Notes: generated by a model not told the origin, from the sequence alone. DNA of 64,000 nt from Streptomyces fumigatiscleroticus (GCF_014647975.1 NZ_BMQF01000014.1:124001-188000), one strand, 5' to 3'. Numbered from the stretch's first letter, positions 44,200 through 52,536 are shown. Made by a program: numbers and translations.

Positions 44200-44640
44200 G
44201 CGCGGTGCGGGCCCTCACCAGCACGTCGCGGTGGGCGGGCAGACCGGGGTCCACCGGGCGCACCGGGGTCACCGAGTGCGGCGTGCGGCGGTCGTCACCC
44301 AGCAGCAGGTCACCGGGCTGGGACAGCGTAGTGGTCAGCAGGCTCACCGGAGACGGCCTGCATGCCGCTCCCGCCGCCGCTGACGTGGGTGCGGCCGATC
44401 CGGCGCGGGCTGCCCCGCCTGCTCGGTGGAGGCACTGATCCGGTACGGGTGAAGCTTGACGTTCCACCGTGCCGTGCCGTCCATCTCGATGAAGAGCCGA
44501 AGATCCGGCCCGGTGCGGCCGGCGTGGAGCGCAGCAGCGGGTCGGCGGTGAAGGCGCCGGTCAGCGGGGCGAGGACGCGCTCGATGCCGCCGTCGCGCGG
44601 ATTGACGTCCGTCTCCTGCCGGCAGGCCGGACCGGCCGGA
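44200..44640 (-). pseudogene. Relic of a 2OG-Fe(II) dioxygenase (PF10014-like)
   Basis: Reading the minus strand from about 44640 downward, one frame gives DVNPRDGGIERVLAPLTGAF, then a frameshift to PDLRLFIEMDGTARWNVKLH followed by PYRISASTEQAG. These match, from memory, the N-terminal and central blocks of the 2OG-Fe dioxygenase family (NP-x-x-GG-x-ER and the R-W-x-V-x-x-H-x-x-R-I block). After a gap where the HxD metal motif should be, the frame gives LSQPGDLLLGDDRRTPHSV and then PAHRDVLV, the family C-terminus with the distal His and Arg. With a frameshift and an internal deletion it cannot encode an active enzyme. Confidence 0.5.
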
Positions 44641-44811
44641 GCGCGGAGCGCCGGTGCGCTTCCGCCGCTACGGCCGGTCCGGCCTGGATCCGGCCTTCGG
44701 CGGCGACGGTGCCGCGCCCGGACATGTCCGGACCCGGACGCCGTCCCGGCGCCCGTCGGGGCGGCGCGGGGCGGCGCGGGGCGGCGTCCGGGTCCGTCGC
44801 CTTTCCGGCCG

Positions 44812-45705
44812 TCAGTCCTCGGCCGTCAGTCCCCTGCGCAGCCGTACCAGCGTCCGCGACAGCAGCCGTGACACATGCATCTGCGAGATGCCGAGTTCGT
44901 CGCCGATCTCCGACTGGGTCATGTTGGCGACGAAACGCAGGGAGAGGATCTTCCGGTCCCGGGCCGGCAGCTGAGCTATCAGCGGCTTCAGCGACTCGAC
45001 GTACTCGATCCCTTCGAGCCCGTGGTCCTCGTAGCCGATGCGGTCGGCGAGGGCGCCCTCCGTGTCGTCCTCCTCCGGCTGGGCGTCCAGGGAGGAGGCG
45101 GTGTACGCGTTCGACGCGGCCATGCCCTCGACGACCTCCTCGTTGGAGATGCCCAGGTGCTCGGCGAGCTCGGTCACCGTGGGGGCGCGGTCGAGACGCT
45201 GGGCGAGTTCGTCGCCCGCCTTGGCCAGGTCGAGCCGGAGTTCCTGGAGCCGGCGCGGGACGCGCACGGACCAGGAGGTGTCGCGGAAGAAACGCTTGAT
45301 CTCGCCGATGATGGTCGGCATCGCGAACGTGGGGAACTCGACCCCGCGGGAGATCTCGAAGCGGTCGATGGCCTTGATCAGTCCGATGGTGCCGACCTGG
45401 ATGATGTCTTCCAGGGGTTCGCTGCGCGAGCGGAAGCGGGAGGCGGCGAACTTGACCAGGGCGAGGTTGAGTTCGACGAGCGTGTTGCGGACGTAGGCGT
45501 AGTCGTGGGTGCCTTCCTCCAGCGACTCCAGGCGCTCGAACAGCGTCCTGGACAGGGCCCGCGCATCCAGCGGTGCCACCTCGTCGTACGGGGGAATCTC
45601 CGGTAGTCCGGCGAGTACGTCGTCCTGCTCGATGGGATCCAGATGTTCCGGAGGGGGTGTCGACGTCGCTTGCGGGGTACGCGATCCGTCGAGCCGGGGT
45701 GACAT
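44812..45705 (-). CDS. sigI: SigB/SigF-family sigma factor (SigI-like)
   Basis: The 297-residue sigma-70 factor of the SigB/SigF stress and development type has region 2 (about 75-140, with LVEFNLALVKFAA-like residues and EDIIQVGTIGLIKAIDRFE), region 3 (about 155-215, SVRVPRRLQELRLDL then TVTELAEHLGIS) and region 4 (about 240-295, LPARDRKILSLRFVANMTQSE then GDELGISQMHVSRLLSR). ATG 45705 is preferred with GGAGG 5 nt upstream; two in-frame ATGs lie 5'. Divergent neighbours encode an anti-sigma antagonist and an anti-sigma factor, the same trio as SigI-ArsI-PrsI of S. coelicolor; the symbol rests on that recalled synteny. Confidence 0.9.
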   Translation of the reverse strand: MSPRLDGSRTPQATSTPPPEHLDPIEQDDVLAGLPEIPPYDEVAPLDARALSRTLFERLESLEEGTHDYAYVRNTLVELNLALVKFAASRFRSRSEPLEDIIQVGTIGLIKAIDRFEISRGVEFPTFAMPTIIGEIKRFFRDTSWSVRVPRRLQELRLDLAKAGDELAQRLDRAPTVTELAEHLGISNEEVVEGMAASNAYTASSLDAQPEEDDTEGALADRIGYEDHGLEGIEYVESLKPLIAQLPARDRKILSLRFVANMTQSEIGDELGISQMHVSRLLSRTLVRLRRGLTAED

Positions 45706-45861
45706 GATGTCCTCCATCGTTCTCGGCATACGGCTGCCGATGCCAAATGCGTGCACTGCGGTGTGCGGCGCCTCCAAAGCCGGCCGTGTCGGGTACGTGT
45801 CTCTACTAGCCCTACCCGCTCCACCGAGGCCACCGCAAGTGTGTTCTGTGGTGATATGTCC

Positions 45862-45885
45862 GTTTGTGTGTGGTTGTTCGGGTGT
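45862..45885 (+). promoter_or_regulatory. SigB-type promoter candidate before arsI
   Basis: GTTT (45862-45865), 14 bp, then GGGTGT (45880-45885), close to the Streptomyces SigB/SigF-group consensus GTTT-N14-16-GGGTAT. It lies 72 bp before the ATG of the antagonist gene. Confidence 0.45.
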
Positions 45886-45957
45886 CGGAGTGCGTGGGGA
45901 AGGCGTAGTGTTCGAGGGCGTCAGTAAGCAGCCACGACGTCGGGAGAGAGAGACGGC

Positions 45958-46338
45958 ATGGACCGCGGGACGGTCGGCAGCGCACAGTCGGGCCGGCTTC
46001 TGGTGGAGGTGCGGGAAGAGGGCCCCAGTGCCGTCGTGACCCCGGCGGGTGAGCTCGATCACCACACCGCCGATCTGTTGCGCGAGCCGCTGGAGGACTG
46101 TCTCGCCAAGGGATTCAACCGGCTGGTCATCGACTGCTCGCGCCTGGAGTTCTGCGACTCCACCGGGCTCAACGTGCTGCTCGGCGCACGGCTGAAGGCG
46201 GAGGCCGCGGGGGGCGGAGTGCATCTGGTGGGCATGCAGCCCGTGGTCGCGCGGGTGTTCGAGATTACGGGGGCGGACGCGGTGTTCACGGTCCACGACA
46301 CGCTCGACTCGGCGCTGGCCGCCGACGAATCCGGCTGA
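45958..46338 (+). CDS. arsI: Anti-sigma factor antagonist (STAS domain), ArsI-like
   Basis: The 126-residue single STAS protein of the SpoIIAA/RsbV type has the strand AVVTPAGELDHHTA and the phosphorylation loop LEFCDSTGLNVLLGA, where the Ser is the site that the anti-sigma kinase would modify. When unphosphorylated it binds the anti-sigma factor and frees the sigma factor. GGGAGAGAGAG lies upstream of ATG 45958. It is divergent from sigI, with the anti-sigma gene 241 bp downstream in the same direction. Confidence 0.92.
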   Translation: MDRGTVGSAQSGRLLVEVREEGPSAVVTPAGELDHHTADLLREPLEDCLAKGFNRLVIDCSRLEFCDSTGLNVLLGARLKAEAAGGGVHLVGMQPVVARVFEITGADAVFTVHDTLDSALAADESG

Positions 46339-46406
46339 GCCGGGGATACGGACCGGCAGTCCGCCCCGCACGTCCCCCTGTGACCGGCGTTCTCCTTCCG
46401 TCACGG

Positions 46407-46431
46407 GTTTTCGTGCCGAATACGGGGGTGT
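46407..46431 (+). promoter_or_regulatory. SigB-type promoter candidate before prsI
   Basis: GTTT (46407-46410), 15 bp, then GGGTGT (46426-46431). It has the same -10 sequence as the candidate upstream of arsI, which supports co-regulation by the local sigma factor. Confidence 0.45.
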
Positions 46432-46579
46432 TCCGCCGGTCCGGTCGGGCAGGAGACATCCTGAACATGTCGGCTGCCGGGGTGGCGACGACGCCGTCGA
46501 CCGACCATCGCCGTCCTGTGTGACCGACTCTGTACGACTGATAAATCGTGAACTGGTGAATCGGTGAGGTGAAGCGCTG

Positions 46580-47155
46580 ATGAGCACCACCCGGCCCTAC
46601 TCGCCGGGCGACCGCGGTCCGGAGCCCAGCGGCGCTTCCGGGGCGTCCGAGTCGGGCGCGCCGGCGAGCGGAACGTCCGCGGGGGGCGTATCGGCGACCG
46701 GGACGTCCGACGGGGGCACGGCGGAGCCGTCGGCGTCGCCGCCCGGCGGTCAGGCCCGCAGGCTGAGCTTCGACGGCCAGAGCGGCGTCGTGCCGCTCGC
46801 CCGCGACTTCACCCGCCAGGCGCTGTACGCGTGGGGCTGGCTGCCCGCCGCCACCGCCGACCAGCGGGCCGCCGCCGAGGACGTGCTGCTCGTCGTCTCC
46901 GAGCTGGTGACCAACGCCTGCCTGCACGCCGAGGGCCCGGACGAGCTGTGGATCAGCTGCGACAAGAAGGTGATCCGGGTGGAGGTCACCGACCGGGGCG
47001 CGGGCCAGCCGACCCCGCGCACCCCGCACCGCGCCGGGCGGCCCGGCGGCCACGGCATGTTCATCGTGCAGCGGCTCTGTCTGGACTGGGGGGTCGTGCG
47101 CACCCCGGGCGTCGCCGGCAAGACCGTATGGGCGGAGCTGGGCGCACCGGCCTGA
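46580..47155 (+). CDS. prsI: Anti-sigma factor, RsbW-type ATPase, PrsI-like
   Basis: The 191-residue protein has a low-complexity Ser/Gly/Ala N-terminus of about 60 residues and then a GHKL ATPase domain (about 65-190). The N-box is VSELVTNACLHAEG, the G1 box VEVTDRGAGQP, and the G2 region RPGGHGMFIVQRL, so ATP binding is intact. It would hold SigI inactive and phosphorylate the Ser of ArsI. ATG 46580 follows GAGGTGAAG. It is downstream of arsI with its own candidate promoter. Confidence 0.92.
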   Translation: MSTTRPYSPGDRGPEPSGASGASESGAPASGTSAGGVSATGTSDGGTAEPSASPPGGQARRLSFDGQSGVVPLARDFTRQALYAWGWLPAATADQRAAAEDVLLVVSELVTNACLHAEGPDELWISCDKKVIRVEVTDRGAGQPTPRTPHRAGRPGGHGMFIVQRLCLDWGVVRTPGVAGKTVWAELGAPA

Positions 47156-47168
47156 CCGGAAAATTCGT

Positions 47169-47197
47169 TTCACCGTGTCCGGGGACCGTCCTACCCT
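47169..47197 (+). promoter_or_regulatory. Promoter of the T-box leader
   Basis: A -35 box TTCACC (47169-47174) and a -10 box TACCCT (47192-47197) with a 17-bp spacer. A transcript would start near 47204, immediately before the T-box elements. Confidence 0.55.
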
Positions 47198-47203
47198 CCT
47201 TCC

Positions 47204-47465
47204 CAACGCGCTGAAGGAGACGAGTAGCCCGGGCTCCCGCGAGCCGAGAGAGCTGCCGGCAGCTGGGAAGGCAGTCTCGCGCCCCGGGTGAAATCCCCTC
47301 CCGAGTGCGGGGAGGAACGGACCGCCGTGCCCGGCGGCCCCCATGCCCCGCCGGCCGGCCCCCGTGACCGGGCCAGACGAGGCCGTCGCCCGCGCCGCAC
47401 CCGGCGTGGCCCGGCGGTGAAGGCGTGGTGGCACCGCGAGCACCCTCTCGCCCACGCCCCGAGGG
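47204..47465 (+). promoter_or_regulatory. T-box riboswitch leader, probably sensing tRNA-Ser
   Basis: The ordered elements are: GAAGGAGACGAGTAG (AGTA box, 47213-47227); AGAGAG and GCTGGGAA, the distal loop elements of Stem I; CCCGGGTGAA (GAA of the S-turn, about 47283-47292) followed by a specifier region ATCCC; GAGTGCGG; and GGTGGCACCGCG, with the T-box core TGGCACCGCG at 47429-47438, flanked by GGCGTG and CACGCC, which form the antiterminator helix. The variable base C of TGGC should pair with discriminator G, as in tRNA-Ser, and TCC in the specifier loop is a Ser codon; the alternative register is ATC (Ile), whose tRNA has discriminator A and would not fit. Confidence 0.85.
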
Positions 47466-47517
47466 ACCACCCCGGGGCGGTGCGTGCCGCTCCGGCCGAC
47501 CGGACGGAGCACCTCCC

Positions 47518-47781
47518 ATGCTCGACGTCACCCTCGTACGACAGCACCCCGACCGCGTCCGCCAGGCCCTGCGCAAACGGGGCGTGGACGCCGACCTCCC
47601 CGCCTTCCTCGCGCTGGACGCCGAGTTCCGCCGGGCGCGGGCGGCCGTGGAGCGGCTGCGCGGCGAACGCCGGCGGATCTCGGCGGAGACGCCGGAGGGC
47701 CACCGCACCTGGGTGCGGTGGCCCTCCGGGACCGGATCCGGGGCCGGAGCCCGGCCGGGGCTCAGTGGACGTCGCCCATGA
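47518..47781 (+). CDS. Stand-alone seryl-tRNA synthetase N-terminal arm-like small protein
   Basis: The 87-residue reading frame starts at ATG 47518 with GGAG 8 nt upstream. Residues 1-60 (MLDVTLVRQHPDRVRQALRK, then LALDAEFRRARAAVERLR) match the start of bacterial SerRS, the coiled-coil arm that grips the long variable arm of tRNA-Ser. The catalytic domain is absent. From residue 59 on, the frame runs through an 18-bp hairpin and into the antisense of the next gene, so the meaningful product may be only about 60-65 residues. It lies directly behind a T-box leader. It may be a truncated second serS or a small regulatory protein; both are inference. Confidence 0.65.
   Translation: MLDVTLVRQHPDRVRQALRKRGVDADLPAFLALDAEFRRARAAVERLRGERRRISAETPEGHRTWVRWPSGTGSGAGARPGLSGRRP
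47692..47729. terminator. 18-bp perfect hairpin, probably bidirectional terminator
   Basis: CCGGAGGGCCACCGCACC pairs perfectly with 47712-47729 around a two-base loop. It lies inside the end of the SerRS-arm frame and just beyond the 3' end of the convergent peptide transporter gene. Confidence 0.85.
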
Positions 47782-49258
47782 GCTCCTTGACGCGCTTGCG
47801 GTACATCCACACCGCGGCACCGGCGACCACGGCGAGCACGGCCTCCAGGGTCACGACGCCGGTCGTGTTCAGGTCGACGCCGGCGATGGAGAGCAGACCG
47901 GTCGTGGCGTCACCGGCGGTGACGGCCAGGAACCAGACGCCCATCATCTGGGAGGCGTACTTGGCCGGAGCCATCTTCGTGGTGACCGACAGGCCGACCG
48001 GGGAGAGCAGCAGCTCACCGCAGGTCTGCACGAAGTAGATCGCCACCAGCCACAGCGCGGCCGCCTTGTGGCCGCCCTCCGCGATGGACAGCGGGGCCAG
48101 GAAGAGGAAGAACGACGCGCCGACCAGGACCAGGCCCGAGGCGAACTTCACGATCGTGCTCGGCTCCTTGCCGCGCCGGTTCAGCGCCAGCCAGAACCAG
48201 GCGAAGACCGGGGCCAGCGCCATGATCAGGACCGGGTTGACCGACTGGTACCAGGAGACCGGGAACTCCCAGCCGAGGACGCTGTTCTTCGCCGACTCGT
48301 CGGCGAAGATCGACAGGGTCGAGCCGCCCTGGTCGTAGATCATCCAGAACACGGCCGCGGCGACGAAGAACCAGATGTACGCGGACATCTTCTTCTGCTC
48401 GGGGCGGTCCAGGTCCTTGTCGCGCTTGATGTTGACCAGGACCATCACCGGGATGATCACGCCGAGCAGGGTCAGCGGGACCAGGACCCAGTTCAGGGTG
48501 TAGTGGCCGGTGCCACCGACGATCGCGTAGAAGACGACGGCGATGACGGCCCAGATCGCGGCCTTGCGCAGGGTGGCGGACTTCTCCGCCGCGGAGAGCG
48601 GCTTGGGCACGACGCTGGAGTGGGCGTCCAGGTGGCGGCTGCCGAGCAGGAACTGGGCCAGGCCCAGGGCCATGCCGAGGGCGGCCAGACCGAAGCCCAG
48701 GTGCCAGTTCACGTTCTCGCCGATGGTGCCGATGATCAGCGGCGCGGCGAAGGCACCCAGGTTGATGCCCATGTAGAAGACGGTGAAGCCACCGTCGCGG
48801 CGCGCGTCGTCCGGGCCCTTGTACAGGTGGCCGACCATGGTGGAGATGTTGGCCTTGAGCAGGCCCGAGCCGATGGCGACCAGGCCCAGACCGCCGAAGA
48901 AGGTGCCCGACGTGGGCAGCGCCAGCATCAGGTGGCCCAGCATGATGACCGCGCCGGCCACGGCGGTGGTCTTGCGGGGACCCCAGACCCGGTCGCCGAA
49001 CCAGCCGCCCGGCATGGCGAGCAGGTACACCAGCGACACGTACACCGAGTAGATCGCGGTCGCCGTGGCCGCGTTCATGTGCAGGCCGCCCGGCGCGACG
49101 AGGTACAGCGGGAGCAGAGCCCTCATGCCGTAGTAGGAGAACCGCTCCCACATCTCGGTCATGAAGAGGGTGGCCAGTCCCCGGGGGTGGCCGAAGAAGG
49201 TCTTCTCGGAACCGGGGGTGCCCGGGCGGACCGAGTCCTTCGTCAGGCTGGACGCCAT
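47762..49258 (-). CDS. POT/PTR family di- or tripeptide transporter
   Basis: The 498-residue proton-coupled oligopeptide symporter has about 14 membrane helices. The family start EMWERFSYYGMRALLPLYL contains the ExxER-type proton motif; the second PTR signature is FTVFYMGINLGAFAAP. Conserved later motifs such as FFVAAAVFWMIYDQGGS and the terminal helices are intact. ATG 49258 follows AAGGA. It converges on the T-box small gene and is divergent from the two-component system; the 526-bp upstream gap may hold regulatory sites. Confidence 0.93.
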   Translation of the reverse strand: MASSLTKDSVRPGTPGSEKTFFGHPRGLATLFMTEMWERFSYYGMRALLPLYLVAPGGLHMNAATATAIYSVYVSLVYLLAMPGGWFGDRVWGPRKTTAVAGAVIMLGHLMLALPTSGTFFGGLGLVAIGSGLLKANISTMVGHLYKGPDDARRDGGFTVFYMGINLGAFAAPLIIGTIGENVNWHLGFGLAALGMALGLAQFLLGSRHLDAHSSVVPKPLSAAEKSATLRKAAIWAVIAVVFYAIVGGTGHYTLNWVLVPLTLLGVIIPVMVLVNIKRDKDLDRPEQKKMSAYIWFFVAAAVFWMIYDQGGSTLSIFADESAKNSVLGWEFPVSWYQSVNPVLIMALAPVFAWFWLALNRRGKEPSTIVKFASGLVLVGASFFLFLAPLSIAEGGHKAAALWLVAIYFVQTCGELLLSPVGLSVTTKMAPAKYASQMMGVWFLAVTAGDATTGLLSIAGVDLNTTGVVTLEAVLAVVAGAAVWMYRKRVKELMGDVH

Positions 49259-49784
49259 GGTCGTTCCTTGCTGGTCGGGACGCGCTCATAAGGCGATGCG
49301 CGCCCGGTGGGGGGCGGCCGGCACCGGCGGTCGGGGCCGTCCACCCCACGCCCACGGGGAGTCCGCTCCGGATCACGGAGCGGCGGACGGTGACCACCGG
49401 GATCCACGCCTCCGCGTGCGTCTTCGCACACTGTGAGGCCCGGCCACAGGTCATTCCTTTCAAGGCCGGTCTCGGACCGGCCCGCACACAAAACAGACCT
49501 TCGGCGTCGACAGCCGCCAAAGGCCCCCGTGGTGCTACAGGCGTTGGTTCACCATACGGCAGGACAGTGCCGGATATGGAAGGACTTGAGACGGGGATCA
49601 CATCTGCAAAGGGAACCGTGAACGCCCCTGTGACGCTGTTTATCAGGATGGCATTCCGGGAGCGAAGGTCCGTACCAGGGGTGTCGGGCGGCGATGAGCG
49701 GCTTTCATCCGGCTTGTCCGGAGGTAAGAACCGTCCGGAGCGATCACGCGTCGGCCGTTGGTCCGGGCGGACTACCATCGCCTC
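49259..49784. other. Divergent upstream region of peptide transporter and response regulator
   Basis: 526 bp with no convincing ORF. The right end has TACCAT (49773-49778) 6 nt before the response regulator ATG. The rest shows no repeat or motif I can name. Confidence 0.55.
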
Positions 49785-49787
49785 ATG
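49773..49787 (+). promoter_or_regulatory. -10 box of a leaderless response regulator transcript
   Basis: TACCAT at 49773-49778 followed by 6 nt and the ATG at 49785; no Shine-Dalgarno sequence is present. Confidence 0.45.
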
Positions 49788-50462
49788 ACCCGTGTACTGC
49801 TCGCCGAGGACGACGCGTCCATCTCGGAGCCGCTGGCCCGCGCACTGCGCAGGGAAGGGTACGAGGTCGAGGTGCGGGAGGACGGACCCACCGCGCTCGA
49901 CGCCGGGATGCAGGGCGGCGTCGATCTGGTCGTGCTGGATCTCGGGCTTCCCGGCATGGACGGTCTCGAGGTCGCCCGCCGGCTGCGCGCCGAGGGCCAC
50001 GCCGTGCCGATCCTCATCCTGACCGCGCGCGCCGACGAGGTGGACACCGTCGTCGGCCTGGACGCGGGCGCCGACGACTACGTCACCAAACCCTTCCGCC
50101 TGGCGGAGCTGCTCGCCCGCGTCCGGGCCCTGCTGCGGCGCGGTGCCGCCGAGCCCCAGCAGCCGCCCGCCACGCACGGCGTGCGCATCGACGTCGAGTC
50201 GCACCGTGCCTGGATGGGCGAGGAGGAGCTCCAGCTCACCGCCAAGGAGTTCGACCTGCTGCGGGTCCTGGTGCGCGACGCCGGCCGGGTCGTGACCCGC
50301 GACCAGCTGATGCGCGAGGTCTGGGACACCACGTGGTGGTCCTCGACCAAGACCCTCGACATGCACATCTCCTGGCTGCGCAAGAAACTCGGGGACGACG
50401 CGGCCAACCCCCGCTACATCGCCACCGTGCGCGGCGTGGGGTTCCGCTTCGAGAAGAACTGA
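49785..50462 (+). CDS. OmpR/PhoB-family response regulator
   Basis: The 225-residue protein has a receiver domain (1-118) with acidic pocket EDD, phosphoacceptor Asp in LVVLDLGLPGMDG (about residue 52), switch Thr in ILTARAD and the Lys of VTKPF, and a winged-helix DNA-binding domain (about 130-222: LTAKEFDLLRVLV, VTRDQLMREVWD and RYIATVRGVGFRFEK). The frame extends upstream, but MTRVLLAEDD fits the family start. It is transcribed with the kinase gene 58 bp downstream. The target genes are not known. Confidence 0.95.
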   Translation: MTRVLLAEDDASISEPLARALRREGYEVEVREDGPTALDAGMQGGVDLVVLDLGLPGMDGLEVARRLRAEGHAVPILILTARADEVDTVVGLDAGADDYVTKPFRLAELLARVRALLRRGAAEPQQPPATHGVRIDVESHRAWMGEEELQLTAKEFDLLRVLVRDAGRVVTRDQLMREVWDTTWWSSTKTLDMHISWLRKKLGDDAANPRYIATVRGVGFRFEKN

Positions 50463-50472
50463 GCCTTCCAGG

Positions 50473-50496
50473 GGGCCGCGGGGCCGCGGGGCCGCG
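50473..50496 (+). repeat. Three 8-bp GGGCCGCG direct repeats
   Basis: Three exact copies of GGGCCGCG between the response regulator stop codon and the kinase start. They are not translated and could fold with each other because the unit contains CCGCGG across copies. Confidence 0.8.
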
Positions 50497-50520
50497 ACCG
50501 GGGAGCACGGATAGAGGGAC

Positions 50521-51795
50521 ATGCGCCGCCGACTGATCCAGTCCACGCTCGCCGTGGTGCTCGTCGTGATCGCCGTCTTCGGCGTCTCCCTCGTCATCGT
50601 CGAGACCCGCACCATCAGCAACAGCGCCCAGGAGCGGGTGGACTCCGAGGCGGTACGGCTGGCCAGCATCGTCGACAGCCGGCTGCTGGGCACCGGGAGC
50701 GTCGACGCGGAGGTCCTGCGGGGCCAGGTGACGGGGGACCGCTACGCGGTGATCCGGCTGGCCGACCAGGAGACGATCGAGGTCGGGACCAGGCCGGACG
50801 GCGAGGTGATCAGGGGCACGGCCCGGGGCGAGGAGGGCGAGAGCGTCCTCGTCGAGGAACCCCGCTCCTCGGTGACCCGCGAGGTCGGCCGGACCCTGCT
50901 GATCATCGGTCTGGTGGCGCTGCTGGCCGTGATCGCCGCGGTGCTGCTCGCCATCCGCCAGGCCAACCGTCTCGCCTCCCCGCTCACCGACCTCGCCGAG
51001 ACCGCCGAACGCCTCGGCTCGGGCGACCCGCGCCCCCGGCACAAGCGCTACGGCGTCCCCGAGCTGGACCGGGTCGCCGATGTGCTGGACGCCTCCGCCG
51101 AGCGCATCGCCCGCATGCTGACCGCGGAGCGGCGCCTGGCCGCCGACGCCTCCCACCAGCTGCGCACGCCGCTGACGGCGCTGTCCATGCGGCTGGAGGA
51201 GATCACCCTCACCGACGACCCGGACACGGTGAAGGAGGAGGCGACCATCGCCCTGTCGCAGGTGGAGCGGCTCACCGACGTGGTGGAGCGGCTGCTGACC
51301 AACTCCCGCGACCCGCGCAGCGGCTCCGCCGTCACCTTCGAGCTGGACGAGGTCATCCAGCAGCAGATCGCCGAGTGGCGCCCCGCCTACCGCAGCGCCG
51401 GGCGCGCCATCGTCAGCTCCGGCAAGCGGCACCTCCAGGCGGTGGGCACCCCGGGCGCGGTGGCACAGGTGCTGGCCGCGCTGATCGAGAACTCCCTGAT
51501 GCACGGCGGCGGCACGGTCGCGCTGCGGACCCGGGTGACGGGCAACCAGGCCGTCGTGGAGGTCACGGACGAGGGCCCGGGCGTCCCCGCCGACCTCGGG
51601 GCGCGGATCTTCGAGCGGACCATCAGCGGACGCAACTCCACCGGCATCGGGCTGGCGGTCGCCCGGGACCTGGCGGAGGCGGACGGCGGACGGCTGGAGC
51701 TGCTCCAGGCGAACCCGCCGGTGTTCGGCCTGTTCCTCTCCCGCACCCCGCCGTCGGCGAAGCCCTCGGCCGACCAGGACCCGACGGTCCGGTAG
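50521..51795 (+). CDS. Sensor histidine kinase
   Basis: The 424-residue membrane kinase has helix 1 (about 8-28), an extracytoplasmic region of about 95 residues, helix 2 (about 122-145), HAMP (about 146-198), the dimerisation domain with ADASHQLRTPLTALSMRLEE (phospho-His about residue 215), and a GHKL ATPase domain with N-box ALIENSLMHG, G1 VTDEGPGVP and G2 STGIGLAVARDLAEADGG. It pairs with the upstream OmpR-type regulator. The signal is unknown. Confidence 0.94.
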   Translation: MRRRLIQSTLAVVLVVIAVFGVSLVIVETRTISNSAQERVDSEAVRLASIVDSRLLGTGSVDAEVLRGQVTGDRYAVIRLADQETIEVGTRPDGEVIRGTARGEEGESVLVEEPRSSVTREVGRTLLIIGLVALLAVIAAVLLAIRQANRLASPLTDLAETAERLGSGDPRPRHKRYGVPELDRVADVLDASAERIARMLTAERRLAADASHQLRTPLTALSMRLEEITLTDDPDTVKEEATIALSQVERLTDVVERLLTNSRDPRSGSAVTFELDEVIQQQIAEWRPAYRSAGRAIVSSGKRHLQAVGTPGAVAQVLAALIENSLMHGGGTVALRTRVTGNQAVVEVTDEGPGVPADLGARIFERTISGRNSTGIGLAVARDLAEADGGRLELLQANPPVFGLFLSRTPPSAKPSADQDPTVR

Positions 51796-51835
51796 GGCGG
51801 CGGGCGGACAGGGCACCGGACGTCCGGCGGAGCGC

Positions 51836-52417
51836 TCAGCGCTTGCCGCCCGTGCCCACCCCGCCCGCGCCGGCCGGACGCGCGCGGCCCGCCGGGGCCG
51901 CCGGCGGCTGTTCGAGGAACGATTCGGCACGGGCCACGGCCTCCCGGGCGGGCATCGCGCGGAACACCCAGGTGCGGTAGGACCAGAAGCGGAACAGGGT
52001 GGCGATGCCGATGCCGAGGAACTTGAAGACGTTGCTCTGGAGCGGGCTGTCCCAGCCGAAGCCGTACGTCGCCGTGTACAGCACGCCGTTCTCGATCACC
52101 AGTCCGGCCGCGCTGAACAGCAGGAACAGTGTCATTTCCTTGGTACGGCCGCTCTTGTCGCGGTCGCGGTAGGTGAAGTAGCGGAAGCCGAGGTAGTTGA
52201 AGACGATCGCGACGACGGTCGCGACGACACTCGCCCGCACCACCTGGAGGTCGGTCGCGTGCCGCACCAGGTTGAACACGAGAAGGTTGACCAGCAGACC
52301 GGCTCCGCCCACCGCGCCGAACTTGGCGGCCTCGCGGACGGCCCGGTCGAGTCGCTGCCGCATCGCGCCGCGGCTGGCCGGGGGTGCCGGGTCAGGGCCC
52401 GAGGAACCGCGTCCCAT
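51836..52417 (-). CDS. GtrA family membrane protein
   Basis: The 193-residue protein has four membrane helices (about 32-55, 60-80, 95-118, 125-150) in the GtrA fold (FGAVGGAGLLVNLLVFNLV, FNYLGFRYFTYRDR, FRFWSYRTWVF). Family members are thought to flip or support transport of polyprenyl-linked sugars used in wall polysaccharides. The C-terminal 40 residues are a Pro/Ala/Gly tail. It converges with the histidine kinase gene and diverges from purK. Confidence 0.9.
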   Translation of the reverse strand: MGRGSSGPDPAPPASRGAMRQRLDRAVREAAKFGAVGGAGLLVNLLVFNLVRHATDLQVVRASVVATVVAIVFNYLGFRYFTYRDRDKSGRTKEMTLFLLFSAAGLVIENGVLYTATYGFGWDSPLQSNVFKFLGIGIATLFRFWSYRTWVFRAMPAREAVARAESFLEQPPAAPAGRARPAGAGGVGTGGKR

Positions 52418-52536
52418 GGTCGTGCAGGCCCCCGTCCGTCGGTTGGCGTCAACTCCGCCATGCTAACCACCCGCCCGCGCGAACGCCCGTGGAGCCGGTC
52501 ACCGGACGGGAAAACGGGCCACTGTGGCGTGGCCGA

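Noticed and set aside
47288..49291. 667-residue plus-strand frame opposite the peptide transporter
   Set aside because: Antisense to the POT gene; no signal or domain.
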